A stretch of DNA of 64,000 nt from Sphingopyxis macrogoltabida (GCF_001307295.1 NZ_CP012700.1:809001-873000), one strand, 5' to 3'. Shown: positions 7,889 to 17,551, counted from the first letter of the stretch. The notes: generated from the letters alone by a model not told the origin. Made by a program: numbers and translations.

Positions 7889-10042
7889 TCAGAAATTCAT
7901 GCGGGCATTGACCCCGATCGTCCGCGGCCGCTGTTCGAGGTTTTCGAGGAAGACACCAAAGGGACCGACGATGTTCGGTGCATCCTCGTTGAACAGATTG
8001 TTGGCGAACAGCGCGACCTCGACCGGTCCGATCGCCGCGCCGATCCGCGCATTGACGAGGTCACGGCCGGGGCGGGGGATGATTTGGCCGCCGAAGTTGC
8101 GCAGCGTGATCTGCCCCGCCGCGGCGTGCTGATAGTCGACGCGGAAGATGCCGGTGACGTCGCCGCCGAGCGCCGGGCGGAAATCGAGCGATGCCGACCA
8201 GGATTCGGGAACCGCGGCATCGACCGGGTCGCCCGGCAGCTTGTCGGCCGTCGCATTCTTGTACTCGAGGTTGTTCCAGCCATAGGTGGCGCTGAGCGTC
8301 AGCGAGCGCATCGGGCGGAACATCGCCGACAGGTCGACGCCCCAACCGGCCACGTCGCCCGAATTGGTGGTGATGGTGATCGCGCTGCCCGGCGCAAAGG
8401 CATAGGATTGCACGTCGGACCATTCGGTGCGGTAGACGCTGGCGTCGAGGAGCAGTTTGCCGTCGAAGAGCTGATGCTTCGTCCCGACTTCATAGGTCCA
8501 GACTTCGTCGGGCTTGAAGGTCGGCGGAACCTCGAAAATGCCGCCGCCCGCCGACGTCAGGTTGAAACCGCCGCCGCGGAAACCCTTGGCGACGCTCGCA
8601 TAGATCATCGAATCGGGCGAGAATTCATAGCTGAGGTTCAGGCGCGGATTGACCGTTTCGAACGTGCCCGCGTTGATGTCGAGAACATCGATGCCGAAGT
8701 TGGTATTGTCCGAAACCTGGCTTTTCCGTTCGCGGAAATAGCGGACGCCCGCAGTCACCTTGAGCTCGGGCGTGATCTCGCCGGTCACTTCGCCGTACAG
8801 CGCGAGATAGCGGATCTTGGTCCTTTGATCGAGATAGAGGATCGATGGCCGGCCATCGCCGAAGAGGGCGTCGGCCGGAATGTCGTTCGGTTCGGTTTCG
8901 GCGCTCGAAATCACGCGGTTCTTGAGTTCGCGATAATTGACGCCGAGCGACCAGCCGACGGGTCCTTCGCCCTGCGACGAAAGCCGCAGTTCGGAGTTGA
9001 AGACCTGCTGGTTATAGGTGGCGGCAAGGACGACCTGGTCGATGAAGCCGGGCGCCAGGCCGAGCCCGCCCAGTTCGCGCGGCGCGGTGAGCACCGGCAC
9101 ATAGAAGGGCGACAGGTCGCTCGCGCTGCGGTTCGTGCGGTCGATATAGCTCAATGAACCCGCAAGGATGGGGCCGCCGAGGTCATAGTCGAACTTGCCC
9201 TGCACCAGCGCATAGCGTTCCTTGTTGAACGCCGGGGTGGAGACGATGGTCTGGCGGTTGACGCCGAAATCCTGATTGGCCTGATCGCTCTTCTGATACA
9301 GCCCCATCAGCGACAGGCTGAGCCGGTCGGTCGGTTCGACCAGCAGGCTGCCGCGCACGGTGTATAGATCCTGCGAGTTGACGTTCTTGTCGCCCGTCGT
9401 GACATTGTCGATCCAGCCGGCAAGGCGCTCATAGCCGCCGACGAGGCGTACCGCGGCCTTTTCGCCGAGCGGCAGATTGATGACGCCGACGCCCTTGTAA
9501 CCGTCGCCGCCATAGCGGGTGCTGCTATATTCGCCCTCGGCGGAGCCGCTCACCTGACCGAGTTTCGGTGCGGCGGGAATGTAACGGATCGTGCCGCCCA
9601 TCGACCCTTCGCCATAGAGCGTCGCCTGCGGTCCGCGCAGCACTTCGACGCGTTCCATGTCGAGCAGGCGGACCGAGATCGAATCCCCCTGGATGTCGAG
9701 CGCGAGGGGCGTTTCGTCGAGATAGATGCCGACCGTCGATGCGCCCTGAAGGTTCGCCATGCCGCGGAGCTGCGCCACCTGCTTGCCGGGGCCATATTCG
9801 TAGAGCGACAGGCCGGGGACCGAATATTGGAGGTCGCCGAGCGTCGCGGCGCCGCGCGAGGCGAGTTCGTCGGCGCCGATTGCGGTGATCGACACCGGCA
9901 CGTCCTGAAGCCGCTGCTCATAGCGCTGCGCGGTGACGATGATGTCACCCGGGGCCTGGTCGGCCTCGGCATCCGACTGGGCATAAGCGGCGGCCGGGCA
10001 TAGCGCCGTACCGACCAAAAGAGCCACCATCCACTGTTTCAT
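7889..10042 (-). CDS. TonB-dependent receptor
   Basis: 717 residues with a signal peptide (about residues 1-22, ending AYAQ). A plug domain follows, with a TonB-box-like DIIVTAQR at about 33-40 and the VEVLRGPQATLYGEGSMGGTIRYI motif, then a long beta-barrel ending in Phe, the usual outer-membrane signature. GGGAGGG lies just before the ATG. The substrate is not shown by sequence. The neighbours (peptidases, GGT-like enzymes, sarcosine oxidase) and a shared operator-like palindrome point to a peptide or peptide-like substrate rather than a siderophore. A 7-bp stem (7826-7832 with 7851-7857) lies downstream but has no T-run. Confidence 0.93.
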   Translation of the reverse strand: MKQWMVALLVGTALCPAAAYAQSDAEADQAPGDIIVTAQRYEQRLQDVPVSITAIGADELASRGAATLGDLQYSVPGLSLYEYGPGKQVAQLRGMANLQGASTVGIYLDETPLALDIQGDSISVRLLDMERVEVLRGPQATLYGEGSMGGTIRYIPAAPKLGQVSGSAEGEYSSTRYGGDGYKGVGVINLPLGEKAAVRLVGGYERLAGWIDNVTTGDKNVNSQDLYTVRGSLLVEPTDRLSLSLMGLYQKSDQANQDFGVNRQTIVSTPAFNKERYALVQGKFDYDLGGPILAGSLSYIDRTNRSASDLSPFYVPVLTAPRELGGLGLAPGFIDQVVLAATYNQQVFNSELRLSSQGEGPVGWSLGVNYRELKNRVISSAETEPNDIPADALFGDGRPSILYLDQRTKIRYLALYGEVTGEITPELKVTAGVRYFRERKSQVSDNTNFGIDVLDINAGTFETVNPRLNLSYEFSPDSMIYASVAKGFRGGGFNLTSAGGGIFEVPPTFKPDEVWTYEVGTKHQLFDGKLLLDASVYRTEWSDVQSYAFAPGSAITITTNSGDVAGWGVDLSAMFRPMRSLTLSATYGWNNLEYKNATADKLPGDPVDAAVPESWSASLDFRPALGGDVTGIFRVDYQHAAAGQITLRNFGGQIIPRPGRDLVNARIGAAIGPVEVALFANNLFNEDAPNIVGPFGVFLENLEQRPRTIGVNARMNF

Positions 10043-10091
10043 TCCACCCTCCCGAACTGGTCCAAGCCTATCTCTCTCGACTCAATGACTA

Positions 10092-10103
10092 TACAGTAGT
10101 GTA
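10092..10103. promoter_or_regulatory. Palindromic operator-like site B (TACA-N4-TGTA)
   Basis: TACA-GTAG-TGTA upstream of the TonB receptor. It is embedded in an extended dyad (TACAGTA-GTG-TACTGTA). On the minus strand TATAGT overlaps its edge and could be the -10, with TTGACC 15 bases further upstream. Confidence 0.5.
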
Positions 10104-10203
10104 CTGTAGGTCAACGCAAAATTGGGTCGCCGATAACCCATGAAAACTGCGGCATTTTTGATCCTAATCGGCGCGTTTCGACGTCTTCGAATCGCGCGAT
10201 GAG

Positions 10204-12204
10204 TCAACTTCGATCTGCGGGCATGTGCCGTGCGAACCAGCTCATCAGGCGCGCTGTATAATCGAACGATGCCGGCATGGTGCGGACGCCATGCCCCTCC
10301 TGCGGGTAGGTCAGGAGGACGCTATCGACCCCCGCGATCTGCAACGCGTGGTGGAATTCGAGCGCCTGTCCCGCCGGCGTGATCTTGTCGAGCGCGCCGC
10401 AAATGTTCAGCGTCGGCGTCTTGACGCGATCGGCGAAATGGATCGGGCTGCGCGAGAAATATTTGCCGGTCGGATTGCTAAGCCGGTCGTTGAGGAAAAT
10501 CTCGCAAAAGGTCGGGACGTGGCAGGTCAGATGCTCGCTGACCCAGTTGGTCACCGGCGCCACCGGGACGGCGGCGGCAAAGCGCTGGTCCTGTGTGATC
10601 AGCCACGAGGTCATGAAGCCGCCATAGCTGCCGCCGGTCACACCGATGCGGGCCGGGTCGGCGATGCCCGCCTTCTCCAGCGCGTCGAGCCCGGAAAGAT
10701 AATCATACGTGTCGGCGCCGCCCATGTCGCCGAACACCTGCCGCGCAAAGCTCTGGCCGCGCCCGCTCGATCCGCGCGGGTTGGGCTGGAACAACGCATA
10801 GCCTGCGGCCAGCGCCATTTGCGGCAGCGCCGAGCGGCCGATGTAGATCGGCCGCGTATACCAGACCGGGCCGCCATGGACCTGCATGATCAGCGGATGC
10901 GGCCCGGGGCCCGGCGGGGTGAGCAGCCAGCCATGAACCTCCAGCCCGTCGGGCGCGGTCCAGCTGAAGTCGCGGGCCGACCCCAGTCCGGCCACCGCGG
11001 CGTCGACCTCGGGCGCCCCGAAGCGACGGATTTCGCGTTCGGTTCCTCCTTCGAGGGCCAGCAAGGTCGGCGCCTCGAAGAAGGTTTCGCACATGAACAG
11101 GATATCACCGGCCACGGTGCCCAGCGGCGCGACTTCCGGGAACATCGTGCCCGAAGGCGTGCGCTCGCTGCCGCGCCAGATTTCGCGGCTCGCCGCCGCC
11201 GGCCGGTCGAGCAGGCCGATGGCGGTTTCGGGGCCGTCGGCAACGACGAACAGCAGCGTGTCGTCGCCGCGCCAGCTCAACTGGACGACGTCGGCATCTA
11301 GCGTCGCCGGCCGGGTGATCGTGCCGCTCGCCACGTCGATCAGGCGCAGATCGCCAGCGACGATGTTGCGGTCGCTGCACACCGCCTCGACGACCGCAAC
11401 CGTGCCCCCGGCGGGCGCCGCGGCAAGCGATCCGAGCTGGTCGGCAGGCGCGAAGAGCGTGCGGACGCTGCCGCTGGCGACCTCGATCAGCCGCACCTCG
11501 GCGGAGTACCACCATGTCTCTTCAGGCTGGTCGGAACAGATGGCGGCGATATGGTCGGCGCCGCACCAGACGGCCTGCCAGACATTGACCCCGGCCGGAG
11601 TGATCTGATGCGCGGTGTCGCTGGCAAGGTCATAGAGCCAGACGCTCCGCCATGGCGCCGCTTCGGGTGCGCCCTCGACCGTCGGCGCCCATGCCGGCTG
11701 TTCGCCGGCTTCGCTTTCGAGGCTGACCGAGAAAGCGCCCTGCGCGCCTGCGAGGTCCGACCCATAGCCCGCCACGCCGAGGAGGATCGCTTTGCCGTCG
11801 GCGGACCATTGCAGATATTCGACGAAGCCGTCGACCGCCGCCGTAGCGCGGTCGGCGCCGGTTTCGACGTCGAGGATGCGCAGACGGTTCGCATAGGCCT
11901 GCTCGCGGTCCGACAGAAAGGCGATCGAGCGACCGTCGGGCGACCAGCCCGGCGCACTGTCGGAGCGCGGCCCGTCGGTGACGATGTCGAGATCGCCCGA
12001 CGCGAGGTCGACGATAGCGATCCGTGTCGAGGGAGCGCCTTCGAGCGCTTCGCAAAGCTGGGCGGCGGCGGCCGCCCGGCAGCCGTCGGGGCTCGCCGCA
12101 AGCTGTCCGAGCGCAGCCACTTCGCCCGTTCCGGGGCGCAGCCAGGCGCGGGTCAGCGCCTCGGCCTTCTCGAACAGCGGGTGGCGGCGAAAGTCGGTCT
12201 GCAT
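10204..12204 (-). CDS. S9 family peptidase (acylaminoacyl/dipeptidyl peptidase type)
   Basis: 666 residues. The N-terminal half (to ~400) shows repeated SPDG/DxxSG blades of a beta-propeller; the C-terminal half is an alpha/beta hydrolase. The catalytic triad is visible as Ser526 in GGSYGGF, Asp606 in CGALDKITP and His638 in EGHGV. An HGGP oxyanion-type motif lies at ~443. No signal peptide is evident, so it is probably cytoplasmic. S9C-type enzymes release N-terminal acylated residues or dipeptides from short peptides. It is preceded by the best palindromic operator-like site in the region, linking it to the TonB receptor and sarcosine oxidase. Exact specificity is unknown. Confidence 0.93.
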   Translation of the reverse strand: MQTDFRRHPLFEKAEALTRAWLRPGTGEVAALGQLAASPDGCRAAAAAQLCEALEGAPSTRIAIVDLASGDLDIVTDGPRSDSAPGWSPDGRSIAFLSDREQAYANRLRILDVETGADRATAAVDGFVEYLQWSADGKAILLGVAGYGSDLAGAQGAFSVSLESEAGEQPAWAPTVEGAPEAAPWRSVWLYDLASDTAHQITPAGVNVWQAVWCGADHIAAICSDQPEETWWYSAEVRLIEVASGSVRTLFAPADQLGSLAAAPAGGTVAVVEAVCSDRNIVAGDLRLIDVASGTITRPATLDADVVQLSWRGDDTLLFVVADGPETAIGLLDRPAAASREIWRGSERTPSGTMFPEVAPLGTVAGDILFMCETFFEAPTLLALEGGTEREIRRFGAPEVDAAVAGLGSARDFSWTAPDGLEVHGWLLTPPGPGPHPLIMQVHGGPVWYTRPIYIGRSALPQMALAAGYALFQPNPRGSSGRGQSFARQVFGDMGGADTYDYLSGLDALEKAGIADPARIGVTGGSYGGFMTSWLITQDQRFAAAVPVAPVTNWVSEHLTCHVPTFCEIFLNDRLSNPTGKYFSRSPIHFADRVKTPTLNICGALDKITPAGQALEFHHALQIAGVDSVLLTYPQEGHGVRTMPASFDYTARLMSWFARHMPADRS

Positions 12205-12256
12205 GTGATTCCCTCGGCTGAAATTTTCGGATGCGATGATATCGAGATTGACAGAA

Positions 12257-12272
12257 CATACAATAGTGTATG
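12257..12272. promoter_or_regulatory. Palindromic operator-like site C (CATACA-N4-TGTATG)
   Basis: A perfect 6-bp inverted repeat with a 4-bp spacer (ATAG), about 50 bp upstream of the S9 peptidase start. It is the longest version of the shared TACA-N4-TGTA palindrome. Confidence 0.55.
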
Positions 12273-12309
12273 GTCGAATCGATGTTTCAGGCCGCGAAGG
12301 CGACCGCCG

Positions 12310-14001
12310 TCACGCCGCGGGTTCGGCCGCTTTCATTCCGATCTGGTCCATCACGAACGCCAGCCATTCGCCATTCCACGCCGCCACCTTCGCCGGATCG
12401 ACCGCCCCATGCCCCGTGTCGCGCCAGACCCTCAAATGGATGGGCCGGCCGCCGCTGTCGGCTTCGTCGAGCCGCGCGGTAAACTTGCGGCCGTGGAAGG
12501 GCATGCATCCGACGTCTTGTTCGCCGAATATATGATAGACTGCGGGGTAAGCGACGCCGTCGGCGATGTTGTGATAGGGCGACCAGCGGATGACCGACGT
12601 GGCGACATCGGGCACGGTGGTGTCGCCATAATCCTCGTACATGATGGCGCGGACGCCGGCGGTCGCCGCGGTCAGCGGCAGCATTTCCATCATGTCGAAG
12701 ATCGGCACCGACGGAACCACCGCCCGCCACAGGTGCGGCTGCTGGACGATCGCGATGCCGGCGAGCATGCCGCCGTTGCTTGCGCCCATGAAGGCCATCA
12801 GTTCGGGTTTCGAGACGCCGTCGGCGATCAGCGCCTCCGCGACTGCCGCCAGATCGTCGAAGGTGTTCTGCTTGTTGCGGAGGCGGCCGGCGTCGTGCCA
12901 TCCCTTGCCGTATTCGGCGCCCCCGCGCAGCGATGCCTGGACGAAGATACCGCCGGCCTCGATGAAGGGCACGAAATGCGACGGAAAGCTCGGCAGCATC
13001 GACACGTTGAAACCGCCATAGGCGTGGACGAGCGCCGGCTGCGGGCGGTCGAGCGGCAGCGCCTGCTTGCGAACGATGAAATAGGGGATGCGCGTGCCGT
13101 CGCGGCTGGTTGCGAAACGGCGTTCGGCGACGGCATCGTCCAGCCGATGTACGGGCTCGTCATGTTGCCGCAGTTCGCCCGTTTCCGGATCGTGCGTCAG
13201 CAAGACCGCCGAGCGGGTGAAGGTGGCATGGGTGAAGACGAGCATGTCGTTCGGGCGGACGCAGCGTTCGAGCAGCAGCGACGGCGAGGAGCCCGGATTT
13301 TCGAGCGGCAGCGTCTCGACCAGTCGGCCATCGAGATCGAAGACGCGGACGCGGAGCGACACGTCGAGTAGGTCGCCGACATAGAGCCGCCCGCCGATCA
13401 CGCCCGCCCAGCCGATGAAGCCCTCGCTCTCAGGAACCAACTCGCGCCACGTCGAGCGGTCGGTCGCATGCGATACCCGAATGGCGACGACCCGGCCCTG
13501 CGGCGCGCCGTCGTTGACGCGCGCGACATAGGTTTCGGCGTTGATCCAGCTTCCGTCGCACTCGCCGTCCCAGCCGCCGGGAAGGAAGGGCGTCGCGGCG
13601 AGCGTATCAAGATCGAGCAGGGCGAGCGCGATATGCTCGTGCGTTTCGGTGACCAGAATGGCGCGGCGGCCGTCGGGCGACACATGCGCTGTCAGCCCCG
13701 AATGCTTCGCCTCGACAAGCGTTTCCGGCAGCACGACGTCGGGCCGTTCGGTTGCGCCATCGGCGACGGGAACGAAGCGCAGCCGATGCAGCCCCTCATC
13801 GCTGCGTCCGTCGATCCAGAAACCGCTCTCGTCGGGAAGCCAGCCGGGGCGGGCGCCGGTATAGGCGAGCGCGGGCACATCGACGATGCGCCGGCCGGTC
13901 GCAGTTTCGAACACCGTCCATTGTCCGCTCATGTCGCCATCGCGTCCCCATGCCAGCGCGACGTAACGGCCGTGCGGCGAAGGTTCGAACCAGGTCATCA
14001 T
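12310..14001 (-). CDS. Prolyl oligopeptidase (S9A), main part: propeller and catalytic domain
   Basis: 563 residues. Propeller blades (EPSPHGRYVAL, HVSPDGRRAIL) run to ~300, then an alpha/beta hydrolase with Ser408 in MGASNGGML, Asp496 in FGEQDVGCMP and His531 in TGHGA. S9A enzymes cleave after proline in short peptides. The protein lacks the usual N-terminal ~115 residues, which are encoded by the preceding short frame (13998-14348); the two overlap by 4 bp (ATGA). Either this is a two-polypeptide, translationally coupled enzyme, or a one-base change has split a single ~680-residue gene. Two ATGs in tandem open this frame (13999-14001 and 13996-13998). Confidence 0.85.
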   Translation of the reverse strand: MMTWFEPSPHGRYVALAWGRDGDMSGQWTVFETATGRRIVDVPALAYTGARPGWLPDESGFWIDGRSDEGLHRLRFVPVADGATERPDVVLPETLVEAKHSGLTAHVSPDGRRAILVTETHEHIALALLDLDTLAATPFLPGGWDGECDGSWINAETYVARVNDGAPQGRVVAIRVSHATDRSTWRELVPESEGFIGWAGVIGGRLYVGDLLDVSLRVRVFDLDGRLVETLPLENPGSSPSLLLERCVRPNDMLVFTHATFTRSAVLLTHDPETGELRQHDEPVHRLDDAVAERRFATSRDGTRIPYFIVRKQALPLDRPQPALVHAYGGFNVSMLPSFPSHFVPFIEAGGIFVQASLRGGAEYGKGWHDAGRLRNKQNTFDDLAAVAEALIADGVSKPELMAFMGASNGGMLAGIAIVQQPHLWRAVVPSVPIFDMMEMLPLTAATAGVRAIMYEDYGDTTVPDVATSVIRWSPYHNIADGVAYPAVYHIFGEQDVGCMPFHGRKFTARLDEADSGGRPIHLRVWRDTGHGAVDPAKVAAWNGEWLAFVMDQIGMKAAEPAA

Positions 14002-14348
14002 GACCGCGCCGCCGCCGCCGCTTCGGCAAGGCTGGCGGTCGAGGCGATCACCCGGCCTTCGCCGGGCGCGGTTTCGCCGGCGCGCAAGGCGATCTCGCCG
14101 CCGTCGCCCGTGTAACCGAACCAGATGCCCCCGACCTTGCGCGGCGCGAACAGGCCGCCGCCGCTGGCCAGTGCCAGCAGCCGGTCATAGACGGGGCGAT
14201 AATTGGGCGAGGCTTCGGCGGCTGCCTGTGCGGTGCGGTCGCGTGCCCACTGCCATTCCAGCGCTTCGGGCGTGTCGTCCTGCAAATGGGCGAAGCGGTC
14301 CTCGAACGCGACGCCGCCGACGGTTTTCCGGACGGGAATGGCTTGCAT
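13998..14348 (-). CDS. Prolyl oligopeptidase N-terminal segment (split from the following frame)
   Basis: 116 residues. The sequence matches the N-terminal extension of S9A peptidases (DDTPEALEWQWARD helix, then GGIWFGYTGDGGE). Its stop TGA overlaps the ATG of the catalytic frame. Read through with a one-base shift, the joined protein would be about 680 residues, the usual S9A length. GCC/GCG trinucleotide repeats lie just before the break and are a plausible slippage point. AGAGAGGATC before the ATG is a good ribosome-binding site. It is divergent from the AraC regulator, with a TACA-N4-TGTT site between them. Confidence 0.7.
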   Translation of the reverse strand: MQAIPVRKTVGGVAFEDRFAHLQDDTPEALEWQWARDRTAQAAAEASPNYRPVYDRLLALASGGGLFAPRKVGGIWFGYTGDGGEIALRAGETAPGEGRVIASTASLAEAAAAARS

Positions 14349-14417
14349 GATCTGATCCTCTCTTTCGTGTCTTGACCGCGATCCTAGCCGCCACTGGACG
14401 GTTTGCTTTCGATAACG

Positions 14418-14429
14418 TACAAAACTGTT
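14418..14429. promoter_or_regulatory. Palindromic operator-like site E (TACA-N4-TGTT, one mismatch)
   Basis: TACA-AAAC-TGTT lies in the 213-bp divergent gap between the split prolyl oligopeptidase and the AraC regulator. It differs from the shared palindrome by one base and could serve either gene. Confidence 0.35.
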
Positions 14430-14561
14430 TGCCGAGCGTCGCGAAGTGACTGGACCGGGAGACTGCCGTGCCTCGATCGAGCCAAGCCGCCGCAGCGCGA
14501 CCCGCCGGGTCGCTGGCTGTTGTGCGTTCGGTCGCCGGTCGTGGGCCCGGAAACCGCAACA

Positions 14562-15620
14562 ATGTCTGCGGGCCGGCCACGGCGCTTTCCGGTACCGGTG
14601 GAAGAACTTCAGCCGCTGGCGCTGAGCGGTGCGGCCGGCGATTATATGCTCGCCGAAGACGAACGTCTGCCCCCCGAGGTCGAATCGTTCGAGTCGCTTG
14701 GCCATCCCGGCCACTATCGGATGACGTTCGCGAAAGCCTTTGGCTCGGGCTACGCCGAAGTTTGCGGGCTCGCCGACGGGTTTTTCGTCCACATCGGCGA
14801 GGTCACCTTTGCCGAACCCTACGCGCTGTCGGTATCGGCGCCCGGCATGCTGCGGGTGCGGATCGCCAGCGCCGGCGATGGCGAATATATCGCATCGCGT
14901 GGCGATACGCTCGACATCAAGGGTCCCGGCGCCGCGATCATCATCGAGCCCCCGGGGCTTCCGCCCGCCGAAGCGGTGTTCGCGGGCCACAATCATATGG
15001 TGCAAATCTATCTTCATCGCGATGCGCTGAAGCGCCTCTACGCGGGGAACGAACAGGATTTGCCCGCAGTGGTGCAGGCCTTTCTTGCGGGCAGCCTCCA
15101 GCGCACCGTCGCGCGCCGCCTGCCGCTCGACGCGGCGTTGCTCCGCGGTCTCGACCGGCTGCATGCGTGCCCGCTGAAGGGACATGGCCGCCGGCTGTTC
15201 ATCCAGTCGCGGGCGATCGAGATTCTCTGCCATATGTTCGACGCATTGGGGGAGGAGGAGGGCGCTGCCTTCATCGAAGCCTCGGCGCTGACCAGGCGTG
15301 GCGTGCTGCGGGCGCAGCAACTGCTGATGGAGAATTTCGTCGACCCGCCGTCGCTCGAGGAACTCGCCCAGCAGGTCGGCCTCAGCCGCAGCGGCCTCTG
15401 TGCCAGCTTCCGGCAGATCGTCGGGCAGACCGTCTTCGAATATGTCGGCGACCTGCGCATGCAGCACGCCTTGGCGTTGCTCGGCCAGCGCGACACGTCG
15501 ATCACCCAGATCGCCTATGCCGTCGGTTTCAACCATCCGTCGAGCTTTTCGGTCGCGGTCCAGCGCCGCTTCGGCATCAGCCCCAGCGAACTTCGCCGCG
15601 GCGCGCTGCCGTTCGTCTGA
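14562..15620 (+). CDS. AraC family transcriptional regulator
   Basis: 352 residues from ATG 14562; the frame continues upstream but codes for atypical sequence, and the initiation signal is weak, so the start is uncertain. The C-terminal ~100 residues hold two helix-turn-helix motifs: LEELAQQVGLSRSGLCASFRQ and ITQIAYAVGFNHPSSFSVAVQRRFG. The N-terminal ~230 residues are a ligand-sensing region loosely similar to PchR-like regulators, many of which control TonB receptors. It is transcribed away from the peptidase genes and towards the GGT-like operon, so it is the only local candidate to control this catabolic island. Confidence 0.88.
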   Translation: MSAGRPRRFPVPVEELQPLALSGAAGDYMLAEDERLPPEVESFESLGHPGHYRMTFAKAFGSGYAEVCGLADGFFVHIGEVTFAEPYALSVSAPGMLRVRIASAGDGEYIASRGDTLDIKGPGAAIIIEPPGLPPAEAVFAGHNHMVQIYLHRDALKRLYAGNEQDLPAVVQAFLAGSLQRTVARRLPLDAALLRGLDRLHACPLKGHGRRLFIQSRAIEILCHMFDALGEEEGAAFIEASALTRRGVLRAQQLLMENFVDPPSLEELAQQVGLSRSGLCASFRQIVGQTVFEYVGDLRMQHALALLGQRDTSITQIAYAVGFNHPSSFSVAVQRRFGISPSELRRGALPFV

Positions 15621-15830
15621 TCGTCCCTGCCCGTCGGCGATAGTGCGGCCCGTTTTTAAGCGGGACGTACGAGACCTTGCACAAAAGGGCTTGCATCAAA
15701 AAAGACAGCAATGCATGTTAATGCGAAGCACCCCCCAGTCAGTTCAGCACTGTCTTGATTTTGGCCCGCGATAACGGGCGATGGGTGCCGAACGGCAATA
15801 AGCCGTCGCTTTGGGACAAGGAGACAAGCG

Positions 15831-17534
15831 TTGAGCAGCAACCCCTCGGACTATATCCGCAACCCCGGCCCGAAGACGCCGGTCACCGGTCTCAAGGCGG
15901 CCGTCACCACCGATAGCGCGATCGTCACCGAAACGATCATGAAGGTGCTGAACAGCGGCGGCAACGCGGCCGACGCGGTGATCGCGGGCGCGATGGTGCA
16001 GGCCGCTGCCGAACCCTTCATGACCAATCATGCGGGCCTGATCACCATGCTCTATTACGAAGCGAAGACGGGCAAGGTCCACCAGCTCGACAGCCTTGGC
16101 GGCCATCCGTCGGGTCTGCCGCCGTTCAAGCCGGTGCCGCCGGGCCTTGGCAGCTATGCGACTTCGCCGCCATCGGCGATCATCCCCGGCTTCATGCCCG
16201 GCCTCAAGGAAATCCACCGGAAATTTGCCACAAAGGACTGGGCCGATCTCTGCGCCGATGCGGTGCATTGGGCCGAGAAAGGCCATGAGGTTTCCACCTT
16301 CGAATATGGCGTCAACATCTTCGGCGAGAAGTTCATCACCTATTTCCCCGAAGGCCGCGATTTCTATCAGCCGAACGGCTATTTCCCCAACGTCGGCGAC
16401 ATCTTCACCCCGCCGGGGATGGCCGACACCCTGCGCGGCGTGCGCGACAACGGGCCCGACTATATGATCACCGGCCCGTGGGCGGAAAAGTTCGTCGCCA
16501 AGGGCAACGCGCTCGGCTGGAAGGTCAGGCTGGACCATATGACCGAGACGCCGCCGCGCTGGGTCGAGCCGCTGCGCTTTGCCTATAATGAATATGAGGT
16601 GCTGTTCCTCGGGCCGCCGCAGGCGCAGGGCTTCTTCTCCAGCGTGGCGCTCGGCGTGCTCAAGCATCTTGGCATCCGCAATATGGCGCCGGGTTCGGCG
16701 GAGCATATCTGGGCGATGGGCCATGCGCTGCGCCAGGGCCAGCGCCACTGGGAATATGCGCGCGACGATCAGGTCTATGGCGTGCCGCGCGCCGAGGTGC
16801 TTGACGACGATTATCACAAGCATCTCGCCAAGCTGATCCGCGGGTCGCGGCCGAAGGTCGACATGACCGATCATATCCGGCTGGCGGGCGACGGCACGGG
16901 CGCGGGCGATATGATGTCGGCCTTTGCCGGGCCGTCGGGCAAGCCGCGGCTGGTCAATCATGAGGAGAAGCAGCCGAGCGGTAGCTGCGAGATCGCGGTC
17001 GTCGATGCCGAGGGCAATTGGTGCCAGTTCATGGACACGCTGCAAGGTTCGGGCATTCCGGGGCAGGTTGTCGGCGGCATCCCGATGGTCGGCAGCCACG
17101 CGACCTTCGGTGCGTTGCAGAGCCCGATGGATACGGTGCTGATCAAGGGCGCCAAGGCGCGCTGCATCATCGGCAACACGCTGGTGCTGAAGGACGGCAA
17201 GCCGGTCTTCTCGGCGGGGTCGCCGGGCAATATCCACTGCACGCTGCCGCAGGTGCTCGCCTATCTGCTCGACTTCAAGCTCGATCCCTACGCCGCGGTC
17301 GATGCACCGCGGATGCTGCCGATGAGCGAAGCGCAGCTTGTCGCGATCGAGGATCGTCTTGCGCCCGGCGTTGTCGAAGACCTGCACAAGCTCGGCGTCC
17401 GCGTCGGTGCGCTGTCGGGCTATGATTATCACATGGGCAGCTTCTCGGTCATCGCGCATGACGAAGCGAGCGAAACCTTGACGGCGGTCGCCGACCCCCG
17501 CCGCTGCGCGGTTGCCGACGGCATCGCGGCTTGA
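15831..17534 (+). CDS. Gamma-glutamyltransferase-like Ntn-hydrolase (TTG start, Ser at catalytic position)
   Basis: 567 residues from a TTG with AAGGAG seven bases upstream; no signal peptide, so probably cytoplasmic, unlike typical periplasmic GGTs. N-terminal family features (VTTDSAIVTETIMKVLNSGGNAADAVIAGAMVQ) are clear. At the autoprocessing site, where GGTs read T-T-H-x-S-V-V-D, this protein reads S-C-E-I-A-V-V-D, so Ser385 occupies the nucleophile position. Later motifs (SAGSPGN, LPQVLAYLLDF, DAPR) are conserved. It begins a plus-strand operon with the DUF885 hydrolase 17 bp downstream. Activity could be gamma-glutamyl hydrolysis, cephalosporin-acylase-like amide hydrolysis or something else. 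Confidence 0.85.
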   Translation: MSSNPSDYIRNPGPKTPVTGLKAAVTTDSAIVTETIMKVLNSGGNAADAVIAGAMVQAAAEPFMTNHAGLITMLYYEAKTGKVHQLDSLGGHPSGLPPFKPVPPGLGSYATSPPSAIIPGFMPGLKEIHRKFATKDWADLCADAVHWAEKGHEVSTFEYGVNIFGEKFITYFPEGRDFYQPNGYFPNVGDIFTPPGMADTLRGVRDNGPDYMITGPWAEKFVAKGNALGWKVRLDHMTETPPRWVEPLRFAYNEYEVLFLGPPQAQGFFSSVALGVLKHLGIRNMAPGSAEHIWAMGHALRQGQRHWEYARDDQVYGVPRAEVLDDDYHKHLAKLIRGSRPKVDMTDHIRLAGDGTGAGDMMSAFAGPSGKPRLVNHEEKQPSGSCEIAVVDAEGNWCQFMDTLQGSGIPGQVVGGIPMVGSHATFGALQSPMDTVLIKGAKARCIIGNTLVLKDGKPVFSAGSPGNIHCTLPQVLAYLLDFKLDPYAAVDAPRMLPMSEAQLVAIEDRLAPGVVEDLHKLGVRVGALSGYDYHMGSFSVIAHDEASETLTAVADPRRCAVADGIAA

Positions 17535-17551
17535 AGAACGGGAGAGGAAAA

